Shown here piece after piece: positions 51,910-61,211 of a stretch of 64,000 nucleotides of DNA (positions are counted from its first letter, which is position 1; each line of letters opens with the position of its first letter). Under the pieces are notes generated by a model, which did not search any database, was not told where the DNA came from, and saw nothing but the letters and a program-made list of their open reading frames with translations. Position numbers and translations under genes: made by a program. Source of the DNA: JACDHG01 sp963815295. Its GTDB lineage: Bacteria > Actinomycetota > Actinomycetes > Propionibacteriales > Nocardioidaceae. Where the stretch lies: assembly GCA_963815295.1 (NCBI GenBank), contig CAWFFZ010000008.1:1240001-1304000 (forward strand). The letters run 5' to 3'.

Positions 51910-54711
51910 CTACAGGAGGCCGAGCTCGTGGCCTCGGCGCACGGCTGCGGCGCGGGTGTTGACGTCGAGTTTGGTGAAGATGCGCTTGGTGTGCGTGCGC
52001 AGCGTGTTCAGAGAGACGTAGAGGTGGCGGGCGATCTGAGGGCCGGTCAGCTCGCTGTCGAGCAGCCGCAGCACCTCGAGCTCTCGATCGCTAAGCGGGT
52101 CGGCCAATGCGCTCTCGTCGCTCGGCGGGCCCTGCGCCGAGTCCGCAGCGGTCGTTGGCTGTGGTTGGGGAGCGGCAGCACCGAGCAGCCGCCGAGCATG
52201 CTGGTGCAGGCTGCCGTGTTCGTCGCCGTCGCGCGAAGTTGCTTCGTGCAGCAGAGCGAGCATCGGGGCGCCTTCGTCAAGAAAGAGGCGCACGAAGCTC
52301 TCAGGTTCGGGTGCCCGGCTCAGCGCTTGATCGAGCTCGCCGAGAGCCTGCTGGCTGTTTCCGAGCTCGTGGTGGGTGAGAGCTCGCAGGATGCCGATCT
52401 CGATCAAGCTGCCGGGACGGCTCGGCTCCGTGGCCGCGGCGTGAAGCCGGTCGAGCAGCGCGAGCGTGTCATCGAGTGGTGCGGGCTCGCCGGCTCTCGC
52501 CTCTCCTCGTTGGCTGTCAAGGCGGTGCCGGGCGAGCAGGAGGCGCACGAGGGTGAGGTGGTCGTACTCGCGCAGGTATGTCGTCTCCTCGGAAGACGTG
52601 ACCTCGTGGCCTCGGGCCCACTCTTCCGCCGCGTCGAGATCTCCTTGGGCGATGTGGACGCGGGCCTTCATGGCGGGGATGGGGCGGATGTCGGGGTAGA
52701 AGCCAGGCCGGAAGAGGTTCTCGGCCTGGTCGAGCAGGTCGGGCGCTGCGTCGAGCTCGCCGATAAGGGCGCGCACCTGGGCCATGACGACGTACCACCG
52801 GTGTCGGTTCTCGGTGATGGAGGTGCGTTCCCTGAGCACTCGGGCCGTCTCGAGGTGTGCCTCGGCGCTGGCGACGTCGCCTAGCTCCCGGTCGAGCTCG
52901 GCCAGGCCGACGTGCAGGTCGGCGGTGGCCCGCGGGTACGGTCCGTTCCCTGCGGTGGCCGTCTTCAGAGCCTGCTCGTACAGACGGCGGGCGCGGCTGG
53001 GTCGGCCGGAAGCGACCCACATGTCGGCCAGCACCACCGTCGCGTCGAGCTCGTCGACCAAGTTGCCCGCAGCGTGCAGGCTGCGGACCGCCTCGGTGAA
53101 CGTGGCTAGGCCCTCCTGTACGTCGCCGACGGCCCAGGCGGCCAGCCCGAGGTATCCCGCTCCGGCCCCGCGGATGAAGTGGTCCTCAGGTCCGGCCATG
53201 TCGAAGGCCCGTCGGGCATGACGAACCGTGCCCGCCACGTCGCCGCGTGCTTGGGCGAGCGACGCCCGGTAGACCGAGACTGCCGCAGGCGCGGTGCGCA
53301 GGTCTTCTGTGTCCGCCCACGTCGCCGCGAGCTCCTTGTCGTGCGCGCCCGCGGCCAGTGCGGCCTCGGCATCGTCAAGCCGCGCCTCGACCGAGTCGAG
53401 GTCACCAGCCATCAGCATTGAAAAGCTGGAGACGAGGCAGAGAACCGGGCTTCGGCGCACCACGTCGTCCGGCAGCGCCCGCATCCAGGTCTGCAGCACG
53501 CTGTCTTGCCGGGCGCGGCGCATCTCCGAAAGCCCTTCCTCCATCAGACGGGCGGCACGGTCGAAGTCCTCGGCCGCGAGCGCGTGCCGCACGGCATCCG
53601 CGACGAGGTCGTGGGAGGAGTACCAGTCGCTGGCCAGTCGGTGCAGGTCCGGCACCTCGTCGGGGTGCTCGGCGAGCAGCCGCGCTCGGAGGACGTCGGC
53701 GAAGAGGTGGTGGTAGCGGTACCAGGATCGCTGGGTATCGAGCGGGACGAGGAAGAGGTTGCCCCGGTCAAGGTCCGCCAGCGTCCGGGCGCCGTCGGCG
53801 CTCCCGGTGACGGCGTCGCACAGGGGACCGGTGAGGTGGTCGAGCACGGCGGTCCGGAGCAGGAAGTCGCGAACGTCGGCGGGTTGCCGGGCCAGCACTT
53901 CGTCGGCGAGATAGTCGATGACGAACCGGTTGCTGCCGGTGAACTCCTCGATGAAGCCAGCCACTTCGCGCCCGGAGATGCCGCGCAACGACAGCGCAGC
54001 GAGCTGAAGGCCGGCGGCCCAACCCTCGGTGCGGTCATCGAGTGCCTGTACGTCGGCAGCGCTGAGGTCGAGGCCCATCACGCGGTTGAAGAAGTCGAGC
54101 GCCTCGGCTCGGGTGAAGCGGAGGTCAGCAGCGCGGACCTCTGTGAGTTGCCCGCGGGTGCGGAGCTTCGCCAAGGGAAGCGGTGGATCCGAGCGGGTCG
54201 CCACCACCAAGTGCAGCTGAGCGGGGAGGTGGTCGAGGAGGAAGGTCACCGCCTCGTGCACCGCCGGGGCAACGATGGCGTGGTAGTCGTCGAGCACCAG
54301 GATCCACTGCGTCTCCGGCGCGTCCACGCCGGCACGCGTGACGTCGTTGACGAGCGCGGTCAGGGCGGCGGAGGTCGAGGTGGCGTCGATGGACTCGAGG
54401 ACAGCCTCGTCGACGCCGAGTGCCATGCCCCGCAGGGCAGCCACCACGTGCGTCAGGAAGCGCGTGAGGTCGTTATCGCCGTCGTCAAGGGAAAGCCACG
54501 CGACGCGGGTGGGAATCGTTGACGCGACACGTTGGCTGAGCCAGTCGCTGACGAGCGTGGTCTTGCCGAAACCGGCCGGTGCGGAGATGACGGTGAGCCG
54601 GTTGCCCGCATCGAGGGTGCCGTCGAGCTGCTCGAGCAGTCGCGGGCGGGCAACAAGCTGCCGGCGCGGCGTCGGAGTGAACAGCTTGGTGGCGAGCACC
54701 GGAGTCGACAC
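51910..54711 (-). CDS. MalT-type LuxR family transcriptional regulator
   Basis: The product has 933 residues from the GTG at 54711 (MSTPVLATKLFTPTPRRQLV). The Walker A is at residues 43-51 (SAPAGFGKT), followed by a Walker-B-like ILVLDDYHAI and a long TPR sensor. The C-terminal LuxR helix-turn-helix is LSDRELEVLRLLDSELTGPQ with IARHLYVSLNTLRTHTKRIF. Such LAL/STAND regulators bind DNA after ligand and ATP binding. The flanking membrane proteins at 51010 and 54828 are likely targets or accessory sensors. Confidence 0.93.
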   Translation of the reverse strand: MSTPVLATKLFTPTPRRQLVARPRLLEQLDGTLDAGNRLTVISAPAGFGKTTLVSDWLSQRVASTIPTRVAWLSLDDGDNDLTRFLTHVVAALRGMALGVDEAVLESIDATSTSAALTALVNDVTRAGVDAPETQWILVLDDYHAIVAPAVHEAVTFLLDHLPAQLHLVVATRSDPPLPLAKLRTRGQLTEVRAADLRFTRAEALDFFNRVMGLDLSAADVQALDDRTEGWAAGLQLAALSLRGISGREVAGFIEEFTGSNRFVIDYLADEVLARQPADVRDFLLRTAVLDHLTGPLCDAVTGSADGARTLADLDRGNLFLVPLDTQRSWYRYHHLFADVLRARLLAEHPDEVPDLHRLASDWYSSHDLVADAVRHALAAEDFDRAARLMEEGLSEMRRARQDSVLQTWMRALPDDVVRRSPVLCLVSSFSMLMAGDLDSVEARLDDAEAALAAGAHDKELAATWADTEDLRTAPAAVSVYRASLAQARGDVAGTVRHARRAFDMAGPEDHFIRGAGAGYLGLAAWAVGDVQEGLATFTEAVRSLHAAGNLVDELDATVVLADMWVASGRPSRARRLYEQALKTATAGNGPYPRATADLHVGLAELDRELGDVASAEAHLETARVLRERTSITENRHRWYVVMAQVRALIGELDAAPDLLDQAENLFRPGFYPDIRPIPAMKARVHIAQGDLDAAEEWARGHEVTSSEETTYLREYDHLTLVRLLLARHRLDSQRGEARAGEPAPLDDTLALLDRLHAAATEPSRPGSLIEIGILRALTHHELGNSQQALGELDQALSRAPEPESFVRLFLDEGAPMLALLHEATSRDGDEHGSLHQHARRLLGAAAPQPQPTTAADSAQGPPSDESALADPLSDRELEVLRLLDSELTGPQIARHLYVSLNTLRTHTKRIFTKLDVNTRAAAVRRGHELGLL

Positions 54712-54827
54712 CCTCGGATCATAGGCGGCTGGCTGCCGTTGACCTGGCCGAATGGCCGTTCGGTAAGTGGTTGCTGGCCTCAGTTCAGCGGGTGTAGCGT
54801 TTTTTGGCACGAGACGGGGAGGGTCTC

Positions 54828-55724
54828 ATGAGGGAACTGGTCGCAGACTTGGTGCGGATCGGCAGGTTCACTCCGGTTGCGTCGTACCAGCGGTTCGCCT
54901 ACCTGTGCGGGGCACTACTGATCCTGAGCGGTCTCGTCCACTGTGTCGTCTTCCTGGTGGATGGCGGGTCGTGGGAAGGCCCAGTGTCATGGCGCAAGCC
55001 CATCGTGTTCGGCCTGTCCTTCGGGATCACGCTGGTGACCTTGACCTGGTTCATGGGCTTCCTGCGACCGAGGCGTTCCATTGGCTGGCTGATGCTGGGG
55101 GTCTTGGCGGTTGCTTCGGTCGGGGAGGTCTTTCTCATCTCGATGCAGAAGTGGCGCGGAGTGGCATCTCACTTCAACGAGGACACGGACTTCGACGCGA
55201 TGGTGTTCTCCATGATGGGCATGCTGGTGGGGCTGGTTGCCCTGGTGAGCGTGGCCATTACCGTCTGGGCTCTCGTGCGCCTCAACGCTCCCACGAGTCT
55301 TGCCTTCGCGATCCGCTTCGGACTCGTCCTGATGCTAGTGAGCCAGTTCGTCGGCGTTCAGATGATCGTCGAGGAAGGCAACACGTTCGGGGCCGAGGGG
55401 GCGTTGAAGGTTCCGCACGCGGTCACTCTGCACGCCGTGCAAGTCCTGCCCGCGCTGGCTCTCCTGCTCCTGGCCTCTGATTTCCTCGAGCGCCGCCGGA
55501 TCGAGATCCTCGCCATCGGCACCGCCGGGTATGCCGCTTTGATCGCCTCGACCATGGCGCAGACATACTCCGGCCGCAGCCCGTTGGACCTTGGCCTGCT
55601 GTCGTCGGCGCTCGCCCTAGTCGGCCTGATACTCCTCGCGGTGAGCGCGCTGTTCGCGCTGCGCGGAGTTGCCGCACGTCTTCGTCCGGAAGCATCGGGC
55701 CACCTGGAAGCGCCAGGGGCCTGA
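54828..55724 (+). CDS. Multi-pass membrane protein, probable LuxR partner
   Basis: The product has 298 residues from the ATG at 54828, with GGGGAGGG just upstream. About eight membrane helices are expected, with a distinctive loop containing FNEDTDFDAMVFSMM and a later IVEEGNTFGAEGALKVPHAV. No known catalytic motif is seen. It is divergent from the MalT-type regulator by 116 bases and probably regulated by it. Confidence 0.72.
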   Translation: MRELVADLVRIGRFTPVASYQRFAYLCGALLILSGLVHCVVFLVDGGSWEGPVSWRKPIVFGLSFGITLVTLTWFMGFLRPRRSIGWLMLGVLAVASVGEVFLISMQKWRGVASHFNEDTDFDAMVFSMMGMLVGLVALVSVAITVWALVRLNAPTSLAFAIRFGLVLMLVSQFVGVQMIVEEGNTFGAEGALKVPHAVTLHAVQVLPALALLLLASDFLERRRIEILAIGTAGYAALIASTMAQTYSGRSPLDLGLLSSALALVGLILLAVSALFALRGVAARLRPEASGHLEAPGA

Positions 55725-55780
55725 CGCACGAAACCACGCCCAGTTCTCTCAAAATTCGGCCAGAGTAAGTCCGTTGGGCC

Positions 55781-55786
55781 TATAAT
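55781..55786 (+). promoter_or_regulatory. Consensus -10 element TATAAT
   Basis: A perfect TATAAT lies about 45 bases ahead of the TSUP transporter start; no convincing -35 is seen. Perfect housekeeping -10 hexamers are rare in such GC-rich DNA, so a strong, constitutive promoter is plausible. Confidence 0.5.
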
Positions 55787-55831
55787 CTCGCGTAGTCTAG
55801 GCTATCTAGATGGTTAACAGAAGGAGTCACT

Positions 55832-56758
55832 GTGGCCATCATCCTTGCCTTCGCGGTCGCGGGGGCCCTCGCTCAGTTCGTAGACGGCACACTCGGCATG
55901 GGGTTTGGCGTCACGTCTGCAACAGTCCTACTTTGGGTCGGTGTTGCGCCGGCTGCTGCCTCGGCCGCGACGCACGCGGCCAAACTGCCGACAACGCTGG
56001 TGAGCGGTCTCGCGCACTGGCGTGAGGGAAACGTCGACACGAAGATCCTGATCAGGGTCGCAATTCCCGGGGCCATCACCGCCTTTATCGGCGCCGTGGT
56101 CCTCACCAACATCAGCCTCGAGTCGGCGGAAGCCTGGATGTCCACCCTCCTCCTGTTCTTCGGAGTGGTGATCTTCACGAGATTCGGCTTCGGCGTACGC
56201 CTCATCCCGCAGCCCAAGCGCGGTCACACAGCGCGCTGGCTGGTGCCGATTGGCGGAGTTGGCGGATTTGTCGACGCGACCGGAGGCGGTGGCTGGGGAC
56301 CGGTGGTCACGCCATCCCTAATGACGGTGACAGCGCACGAGCCACGCAAGGTCGTCGGTACGGTCAACGCTGCGGAGTTCGTGGTCGCTGTGGCAGCCTC
56401 GATGGGCTTCATCTTCGGGATCGCGCAGGAAGACATCCCCTGGTCGGCCGTGGCCGGCCTGGTGGTCGGTGGCGTCATCGTGGCGCCGTTTGCTGCCCGT
56501 GTCGCCGGGCGCCTGCCGCATGCACCGATGGGGACGTTCGTCGGCGGGCTCATCGTGTTGGTCAACTGCCTCACGATTGTGCCGGCGCTGGGCGGACTGC
56601 CAACCTGGCTGGATTGGGTCGGCGTCGTCGCCATCATCGCGGTCACGGCCTTTGTTGCGAAGCGGGCTTGGCATCGCGAGCGTGCGGAGCGCAAAGCCGC
56701 CCGTCACCTCGCGGAGCCGGATGGCGGCGAGCATGCCACGGAGACTGCAACCGCCTAA
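55832..56758 (+). CDS. TauE/SafE (TSUP) family anion exporter
   Basis: The product has 308 residues from the GTG at 55832, with AAGGAG upstream. Eight or more membrane helices are arranged in two repeats, with DGTLGMGFGVTSATVLLWVG and VDATGGGGWGPVVTPSLMTV as the family signatures. TSUP proteins move sulfite, sulfoacetate or other organosulfur anions. A short cytosolic C-terminal tail is rich in charged residues. It is preceded by a TATAAT promoter and not linked to sulfur genes here. Confidence 0.9.
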   Translation: MAIILAFAVAGALAQFVDGTLGMGFGVTSATVLLWVGVAPAAASAATHAAKLPTTLVSGLAHWREGNVDTKILIRVAIPGAITAFIGAVVLTNISLESAEAWMSTLLLFFGVVIFTRFGFGVRLIPQPKRGHTARWLVPIGGVGGFVDATGGGGWGPVVTPSLMTVTAHEPRKVVGTVNAAEFVVAVAASMGFIFGIAQEDIPWSAVAGLVVGGVIVAPFAARVAGRLPHAPMGTFVGGLIVLVNCLTIVPALGGLPTWLDWVGVVAIIAVTAFVAKRAWHRERAERKAARHLAEPDGGEHATETATA

Positions 56759-56837
56759 GGCTCTTCAGCTCGGTCGTTTGTTGCGCGAACCACCCAGCGG
56801 AGCCGTTTCCTCCTCACGCTGATCGATAGGAGGAACG

Positions 56838-57029
56838 GTGGGCACGCTGAACAAGGCAGAGACGGAAACGTTGCTGCAAGTACAGGCGACCATCGAGGCT
56901 GTTCTCAAGGGTGGCTACGACCCGACGAAGGGTGCGGGCGAGCATGTTCTTCTACGGGCCGAACTGATGAAGGCCAAGGGTGGGGTCAAAGCCATTGTCA
57001 TCATGAGAGGTCATGCCCTGAACAGGTAG
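56838..57029 (+). CDS. Small hypothetical protein (63 residues)
   Basis: A GTG at 56838 with AGGAGG upstream opens a 63-codon frame reading MGTLNKAETETLLQVQATIE and later HVLLRAELMKAKGGVKAIVI. It is amphipathic and has no membrane segment. I recognise no family. The good ribosome site supports translation. Confidence 0.5.
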   Translation: MGTLNKAETETLLQVQATIEAVLKGGYDPTKGAGEHVLLRAELMKAKGGVKAIVIMRGHALNR

Positions 57030-57075
57030 CGTCCTAGCTCGGAGTCCCTGCTGGTTCGACGTAGAGAGTGAGCCG

Positions 57076-57681
57076 ATGTCCTCGACTGTGCTGTACATGT
57101 CGATGTCCCTCGACGGATTCATCGCGGGTCCTAACGAAACCCCGGACAACGGGCTCGGTGACGGCGGCGATCGACTGCACGCGTGGGTCTTCCCAGGCGC
57201 TGAGGGCGGGGATTTTGCGGCAGCTGTTGCACGGCTGCACGGCGTGAACCGGCAGGTGTATGACGAGGTGATGTCCACGGGGGCAGTCGTAGCCGGACGT
57301 GGCACCTTCGAGCCCGCTGGCGGGTGGGGAGGTGACCATCACGAAGGTGTCCCCATCTACATCCTGAGCCGCAACCCGGCACCCTCCTGGACTGCGGATT
57401 GGCCGTTGGTGCACTACGTAAGCGACCTGGGGGCTGCTATGCGGGACGCCAAGCGAGCTGCTGGTGACAAGAACGTGCTCGTGCACGGGGCGGGCATCAC
57501 GCAACGCGCCATCTCCGCAGGGCTGCTCGATGAGCTCGAGATCCACCTTGTCCCAGTCCTGTTCGGCGGTGGGCGACGTTTGTTTGAAAATCTCGGCATC
57601 GAACAGCGCCAACTGGAGCGGGTGAGAGTGCTCGAAGGAGAGGATGGCGTCACGCACCTGCGCTACCGCGTCCGCAGGTAG
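57076..57681 (+). CDS. Dihydrofolate reductase family (RibD-C) protein
   Basis: The product has 201 residues starting MSSTVLYMSMSLDGFIAGPN. The family pattern is visible in STGAVVAGRGTFEPAGGWGG, PIYILSRNPAPSW, DKNVLVHGAGITQRAISAGL and IHLVPVLFGGGRRLFENLG. It is a fourth RibD-C-like gene in the window but of a different subgroup from the others. The NADPH-binding fold is expected and the substrate is unknown. Confidence 0.87.
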   Translation: MSSTVLYMSMSLDGFIAGPNETPDNGLGDGGDRLHAWVFPGAEGGDFAAAVARLHGVNRQVYDEVMSTGAVVAGRGTFEPAGGWGGDHHEGVPIYILSRNPAPSWTADWPLVHYVSDLGAAMRDAKRAAGDKNVLVHGAGITQRAISAGLLDELEIHLVPVLFGGGRRLFENLGIEQRQLERVRVLEGEDGVTHLRYRVRR

Positions 57682-57741
57682 TGACTCACGAGCCTCGCTA
57701 TTCTCGTGCGGACAGCCTGACCGCCGACCCTTGGAGCACGG

Positions 57742-58353
57742 ATGCTTGCGTTTCCTCGCGAAGGGTTCGTGTTTCTCGCGATGCCCAAGTGTGCGTCCAC
57801 AGCGATCGAACGAAAGCTCGCCCGCCGGTCGAAGGTCGTCCTTTCGGCAGCGGGGCTCAAGCACGTCTCGGTGCAAGAGTTCGAGCGGTTCGTGCAGCCG
57901 CTGTTGGAGCACGCCGGCCACGCGCGGTCTTCGTATGAAGTTGTTTGCCTGTTCCGTGAGCCCGTGGATTGGGTCCAAAGTTGGTGGCGATATCGATCCC
58001 GGCCCAGCCTGGCCGAGAATCCGCACCGGCGACAGAACTTTGCCGGTGGCGTGTCATTCGAGGAGTTCGCCGAGGCCTACATCCAGCGGTCGGCGCCGTA
58101 CGCCCGTGTCGACGGCGACAGCCAGTCCGCCTTCGTTCGAGGGGGCAACGCGGACGTGGGCGTCGATCGCATCTTTCGGTATGAGGAAATTGACGCGTTC
58201 GTTGCCTACGTCGAGGGCAAGCTCGGCCGCGACGTGACCCTCGAGCACAGGAACGAGTCACCTGACCGTCCTCACGAGTTGTCACAAGAGACGTACAACC
58301 GGCTGGTCGCACATCTGCAGCCTGAGTACGAGATCTACTCACGCCTCCAGTAG
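57742..58353 (+). CDS. Sulfotransferase family protein
   Basis: The product has 203 residues. The 5'-phosphosulfate loop is FLAMPKCASTAIERKL (PAPS binding) and the 3'-phosphate site is VCLFREPVDWVQSWWRYRSR. These are the two signatures of PAPS-dependent sulfotransferases. It is short for the family and may act on a carbohydrate or cell-envelope polysaccharide. No PAPS-forming genes are nearby. Confidence 0.82.
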   Translation: MLAFPREGFVFLAMPKCASTAIERKLARRSKVVLSAAGLKHVSVQEFERFVQPLLEHAGHARSSYEVVCLFREPVDWVQSWWRYRSRPSLAENPHRRQNFAGGVSFEEFAEAYIQRSAPYARVDGDSQSAFVRGGNADVGVDRIFRYEEIDAFVAYVEGKLGRDVTLEHRNESPDRPHELSQETYNRLVAHLQPEYEIYSRLQ

Positions 58354-58405
58354 CGGCCTCGAGCGCTACCCGGTCGCCCGCACCGCGGCCGCGACTTCGG
58401 TCGGG

Positions 58406-58756
58406 TCACGGCAGCTTCGTGTCGAGCCACTCGGTGATCATTCGCCCGTTGGCGTGAATGCAGACCATGCGAAGCCGCTCGGTCCCTGATGTCTTGAAAC
58501 CATGCGCGGTATTGGCGCCTACCACGATCACTTCGTCCGGACCCGCCTCGCGTCGCAGGTCGTCCGACATGAACATCGCGCTCCCGATAAGCGGGATGAA
58601 CACCTCAGCGTAAGGATGTACGTGTTGATCCGGCCCTTCACCGGGCGCGAGGTCCACTACGAAGAATGAAATCGCAGCATCGAGCTCCTCACCCTCAAAC
58701 CGCATCGTGCGGCTCGACGGTACAACCAACTCCTTCGCCGTCAGCACCGTCAGCAT
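58406..58756 (-). CDS. Cupin domain protein
   Basis: The product has 116 residues. The cupin metal motif DLAPGEGPDQHVHPYAEVFI (three His/Glu-type ligands) and the second motif NTAHGFKTSGTERLRMVCIH are present. It is a single-domain cupin, so an isomerase, dioxygenase or small-molecule-binding role is possible. It lies 62 bases upstream of the secreted propeller gene's end, in the same direction. Confidence 0.8.
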   Translation of the reverse strand: MLTVLTAKELVVPSSRTMRFEGEELDAAISFFVVDLAPGEGPDQHVHPYAEVFIPLIGSAMFMSDDLRREAGPDEVIVVGANTAHGFKTSGTERLRMVCIHANGRMITEWLDTKLP

Positions 58757-58818
58757 GTCCGTCCCTCAAATCCATCGCAGCTGTTCGACATGTGCCAGTC
58801 TGCCTCACGTCAGGATGT

Positions 58819-60462
58819 CTAGCCGGTTGCCCGCACGACGACCCGGGTTGCGTCAGGTGGTGTCGCAGTTCCGGTCTGCGGTGCCGTAGTCGCGGTCGTG
58901 GTCAGCGTCGCGCTCGCTGCGCTCGAGTTTGCCACCGCGACCACCAGACGCAGCACGACGTTGTCACGCGGGGCGATGGTGCCGGTGTTGTACGTCCCCG
59001 CCCGCACGCCAGCGGAGACGTTCGCTGTGCCCCGGAAGTACTGGGCGGTGATGCCGCGGGCGCCACCGCTCCCCTTGACCTTGAAGGCGGAAGGTACGAG
59101 TCCGTCGTTCTGAATCTTGACGTATGACGTGACGCTCCTGCCGCGGATGACCGTCACGCTCCGGACCTGGCCCGTACCGGTTTGGCTGTACACGTTGTTG
59201 CCGACGAAGTTCCCGGTGGCGGCGGCCCCAATCGAGGCATCCGGCAGTCGCAGGGAATGTGCGGCCAGGAATGACGCCCGAGTGTCGCCGCCGGCCGACG
59301 TGAAGGCGCCGCCGGCAAACAGGCTCCCGTTGAAAATACAGACTGCGTGCGTCTCTTGGGGGAGTGGTCCGTCCCCTGCGCCGTTGGAACCGATCGGTCG
59401 CCACTCAGCACCGTCCCAGTAGGCGATGTTGTCGGCGGCGGCCGTCCCGTTCGCGTTCTGGAACGTACCCGCCGCGATCACGATGCCGGCCTGGTCGGTC
59501 AACTCGTAGATGAACGAGCTGGTCGGGAACCAGCCATTCGTGCCTGCGGTGTTCGAACCCAAAGCGCTCCACTCCGTGCCGTCCCATCGCGCAACGTGAT
59601 CGGCAGCCGCGATCCCCGCTATGTTGAGGGAATCGGCACCGACGTAGATGTCGGTGCCGACGGCAGTCAAGCCACGCACGAACGAGTCGACAGCGCCATC
59701 GGCGGCGCCGTCGCCGCCGTTCCTACCCAAGGCTTCCCAGCCAGTCGTAGGGGAGTAGGCGGCGAAGTTGTCGGCCTCCGGGATGTCGGCCACGTTGTTG
59801 AAGCGACCGCCGACGTACAGCTTGTCGTTTGAGTCAACTGTCAGGGCGTGGATTGGGCCGCTGACCTCGCCGTTGGTGAAGACCAGGGACATGGCGTCGC
59901 CGCTGGTCAGGTCGCAGGCCACCAGGTAGTCGGCCTCCGGGATGTCGGCAGCGTTCTGAAATGTCCCACCCACGTAGAGCGTGTTGCCGACTACCTGGAG
60001 GGCATCGACGTCGTCGTTGAATGCCGGGCCTGGCCCTGGCGTATTGCAGAAGGGCGCCCAAGTTGCGCCGTTCCACACCGCCAGGGAGTCGGCTTTCGGC
60101 AGGCCGCCTGCATTGGTGAACGAGCCCCCGACGTAGATCTTGCCTTGGTGGAGGGCGATCGCCTTGACTGCGCCGTCCGCGATCGGGGTGTTGCCGCCAA
60201 TCGCCCTCCAGGTGCTGCCGTCCCAGGACGCGATCCGCCGCGCGTTGGTGTTGCCGCCAGCAGAGGTGAAGTTCCCCCCGACGTAGAGCAGACCGCCAGC
60301 GGACTTGAGGGCAGAGACTGTTCCGTTGAGCGATGCGCTGCCGGGCGATCCACCAGCCCCCACGTGGTCCCAGCCTCCTGGTCCGACCGCAGCGGCTGGC
60401 AGCGGGGGAGTGACGGCAAAAGTCGCCACGATGGCTACGACCGTGAACACGGATCTACGCAT
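58819..60462 (-). CDS. Secreted beta-propeller repeat protein
   Basis: The product has 547 residues from the ATG at 60462 (MRRSVFTVVAIVATFAVTPP). A signal peptide is followed by about seven ~60-residue repeats of a consensus YVGGxFxNAxxIPxAxxxAxWxGxxW (LYVGGNFTSAGGNTNARRIA, IYVGGSFTNAGGLPKADSLA, LYVGGRFNNVADIPEADNFA). The last ~130 residues are a separate beta-sandwich-like domain (VTVIRGRSVTSYVKIQNDGL) with a Thr/Ala-rich tail. It is probably a surface or secreted adhesin-like or binding protein. Confidence 0.85.
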   Translation of the reverse strand: MRRSVFTVVAIVATFAVTPPLPAAAVGPGGWDHVGAGGSPGSASLNGTVSALKSAGGLLYVGGNFTSAGGNTNARRIASWDGSTWRAIGGNTPIADGAVKAIALHQGKIYVGGSFTNAGGLPKADSLAVWNGATWAPFCNTPGPGPAFNDDVDALQVVGNTLYVGGTFQNAADIPEADYLVACDLTSGDAMSLVFTNGEVSGPIHALTVDSNDKLYVGGRFNNVADIPEADNFAAYSPTTGWEALGRNGGDGAADGAVDSFVRGLTAVGTDIYVGADSLNIAGIAAADHVARWDGTEWSALGSNTAGTNGWFPTSSFIYELTDQAGIVIAAGTFQNANGTAAADNIAYWDGAEWRPIGSNGAGDGPLPQETHAVCIFNGSLFAGGAFTSAGGDTRASFLAAHSLRLPDASIGAAATGNFVGNNVYSQTGTGQVRSVTVIRGRSVTSYVKIQNDGLVPSAFKVKGSGGARGITAQYFRGTANVSAGVRAGTYNTGTIAPRDNVVLRLVVAVANSSAASATLTTTATTAPQTGTATPPDATRVVVRATG

Positions 60463-60779
60463 GGCAGCGCCCTCAACTCCCGGAGATGGAGAGTCATCCA
60501 CCAGAAGGACCAGAACTGCCTCTGACATCCCGAATGAGGGACTCATCCGAAATCTAACACCGGCAGGTAGGCCGTCGGGCGCGTCTGCGACAACTGGCGG
60601 CCGACCGGCACCGGCACCCTTTGTCGCGGTGCCCCGGACAGCGTTCCGGCCACCGGTGGGCCAGGTGACTACAACAGATTGCTACCGATATCTCACTGCG
60701 TGTCCATTGCCAACGACCCCGCGGTCACGCCACACTTTGACCACCGCGGAGTGTGTGGCGGACTACGAGGGAGGGACCC
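60463..60779. other. Divergent intergenic region
   Basis: It lies between the secreted propeller gene and the DUF6220-like gene. I see no gene, repeat or convincing promoter element. Confidence 0.4.
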
Positions 60780-61211
60780 ATGAAGCAGGTCTATCGTGCG
60801 CTGGCAGGGTTGATTGCGCTGGGGGTCGTCGTGCAAGCGGCATCCGTCGCCACAGCCTGGTTCATGACGATCAACGAGATCGATGACGGGCTGGTTATCG
60901 ACGAGGACTGGGACGGCAACGCCGCTCACATGCTGCACGGGATAGTTGGCATGACGGTCATCCCCGCACTCGCGCTGATCCTGTTCATCGTCGCGTTCTT
61001 CGCCAAGGTGCCGGGTGGCGTGAAGTGGGCCGGGTTCGTGCTGCTCGCCGTGGTTGTCCAGGTCGCACTGGCCATCTTCGCGTTCAGCCTGCCCGCGGTA
61101 GGTGCTCTGCACGGCATCAACGCCTTCGTGGTCGGTGGGCTCGCAGGGGCGGCCGCTGCCCGCGCTAAGGCATCCGAGCCTTCCCGGGAATCGGAGCCCA
61201 TCTCGGCGTGA
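60780..61211 (+). CDS. DUF6220-like four-helix membrane protein
   Basis: The product has 143 residues from the ATG at 60780, with GAGGGAGG upstream. Four helices are seen (LAGLIALGVVVQAASVAT, HMLHGIVGMTVIPALALILF, WAGFVLLAVVVQVALAIFAF, LHGINAFVVGGLAGAAAARA). Histidines at the helix ends (AAHMLHG and LHGINAF) resemble haem-binding positions of small b-type cytochromes, but this is speculative. Its stop overlaps the GTG of the multicopper oxidase (GTGA), so the two probably work together. Confidence 0.75.
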   Translation: MKQVYRALAGLIALGVVVQAASVATAWFMTINEIDDGLVIDEDWDGNAAHMLHGIVGMTVIPALALILFIVAFFAKVPGGVKWAGFVLLAVVVQVALAIFAFSLPAVGALHGINAFVVGGLAGAAAARAKASEPSRESEPISA

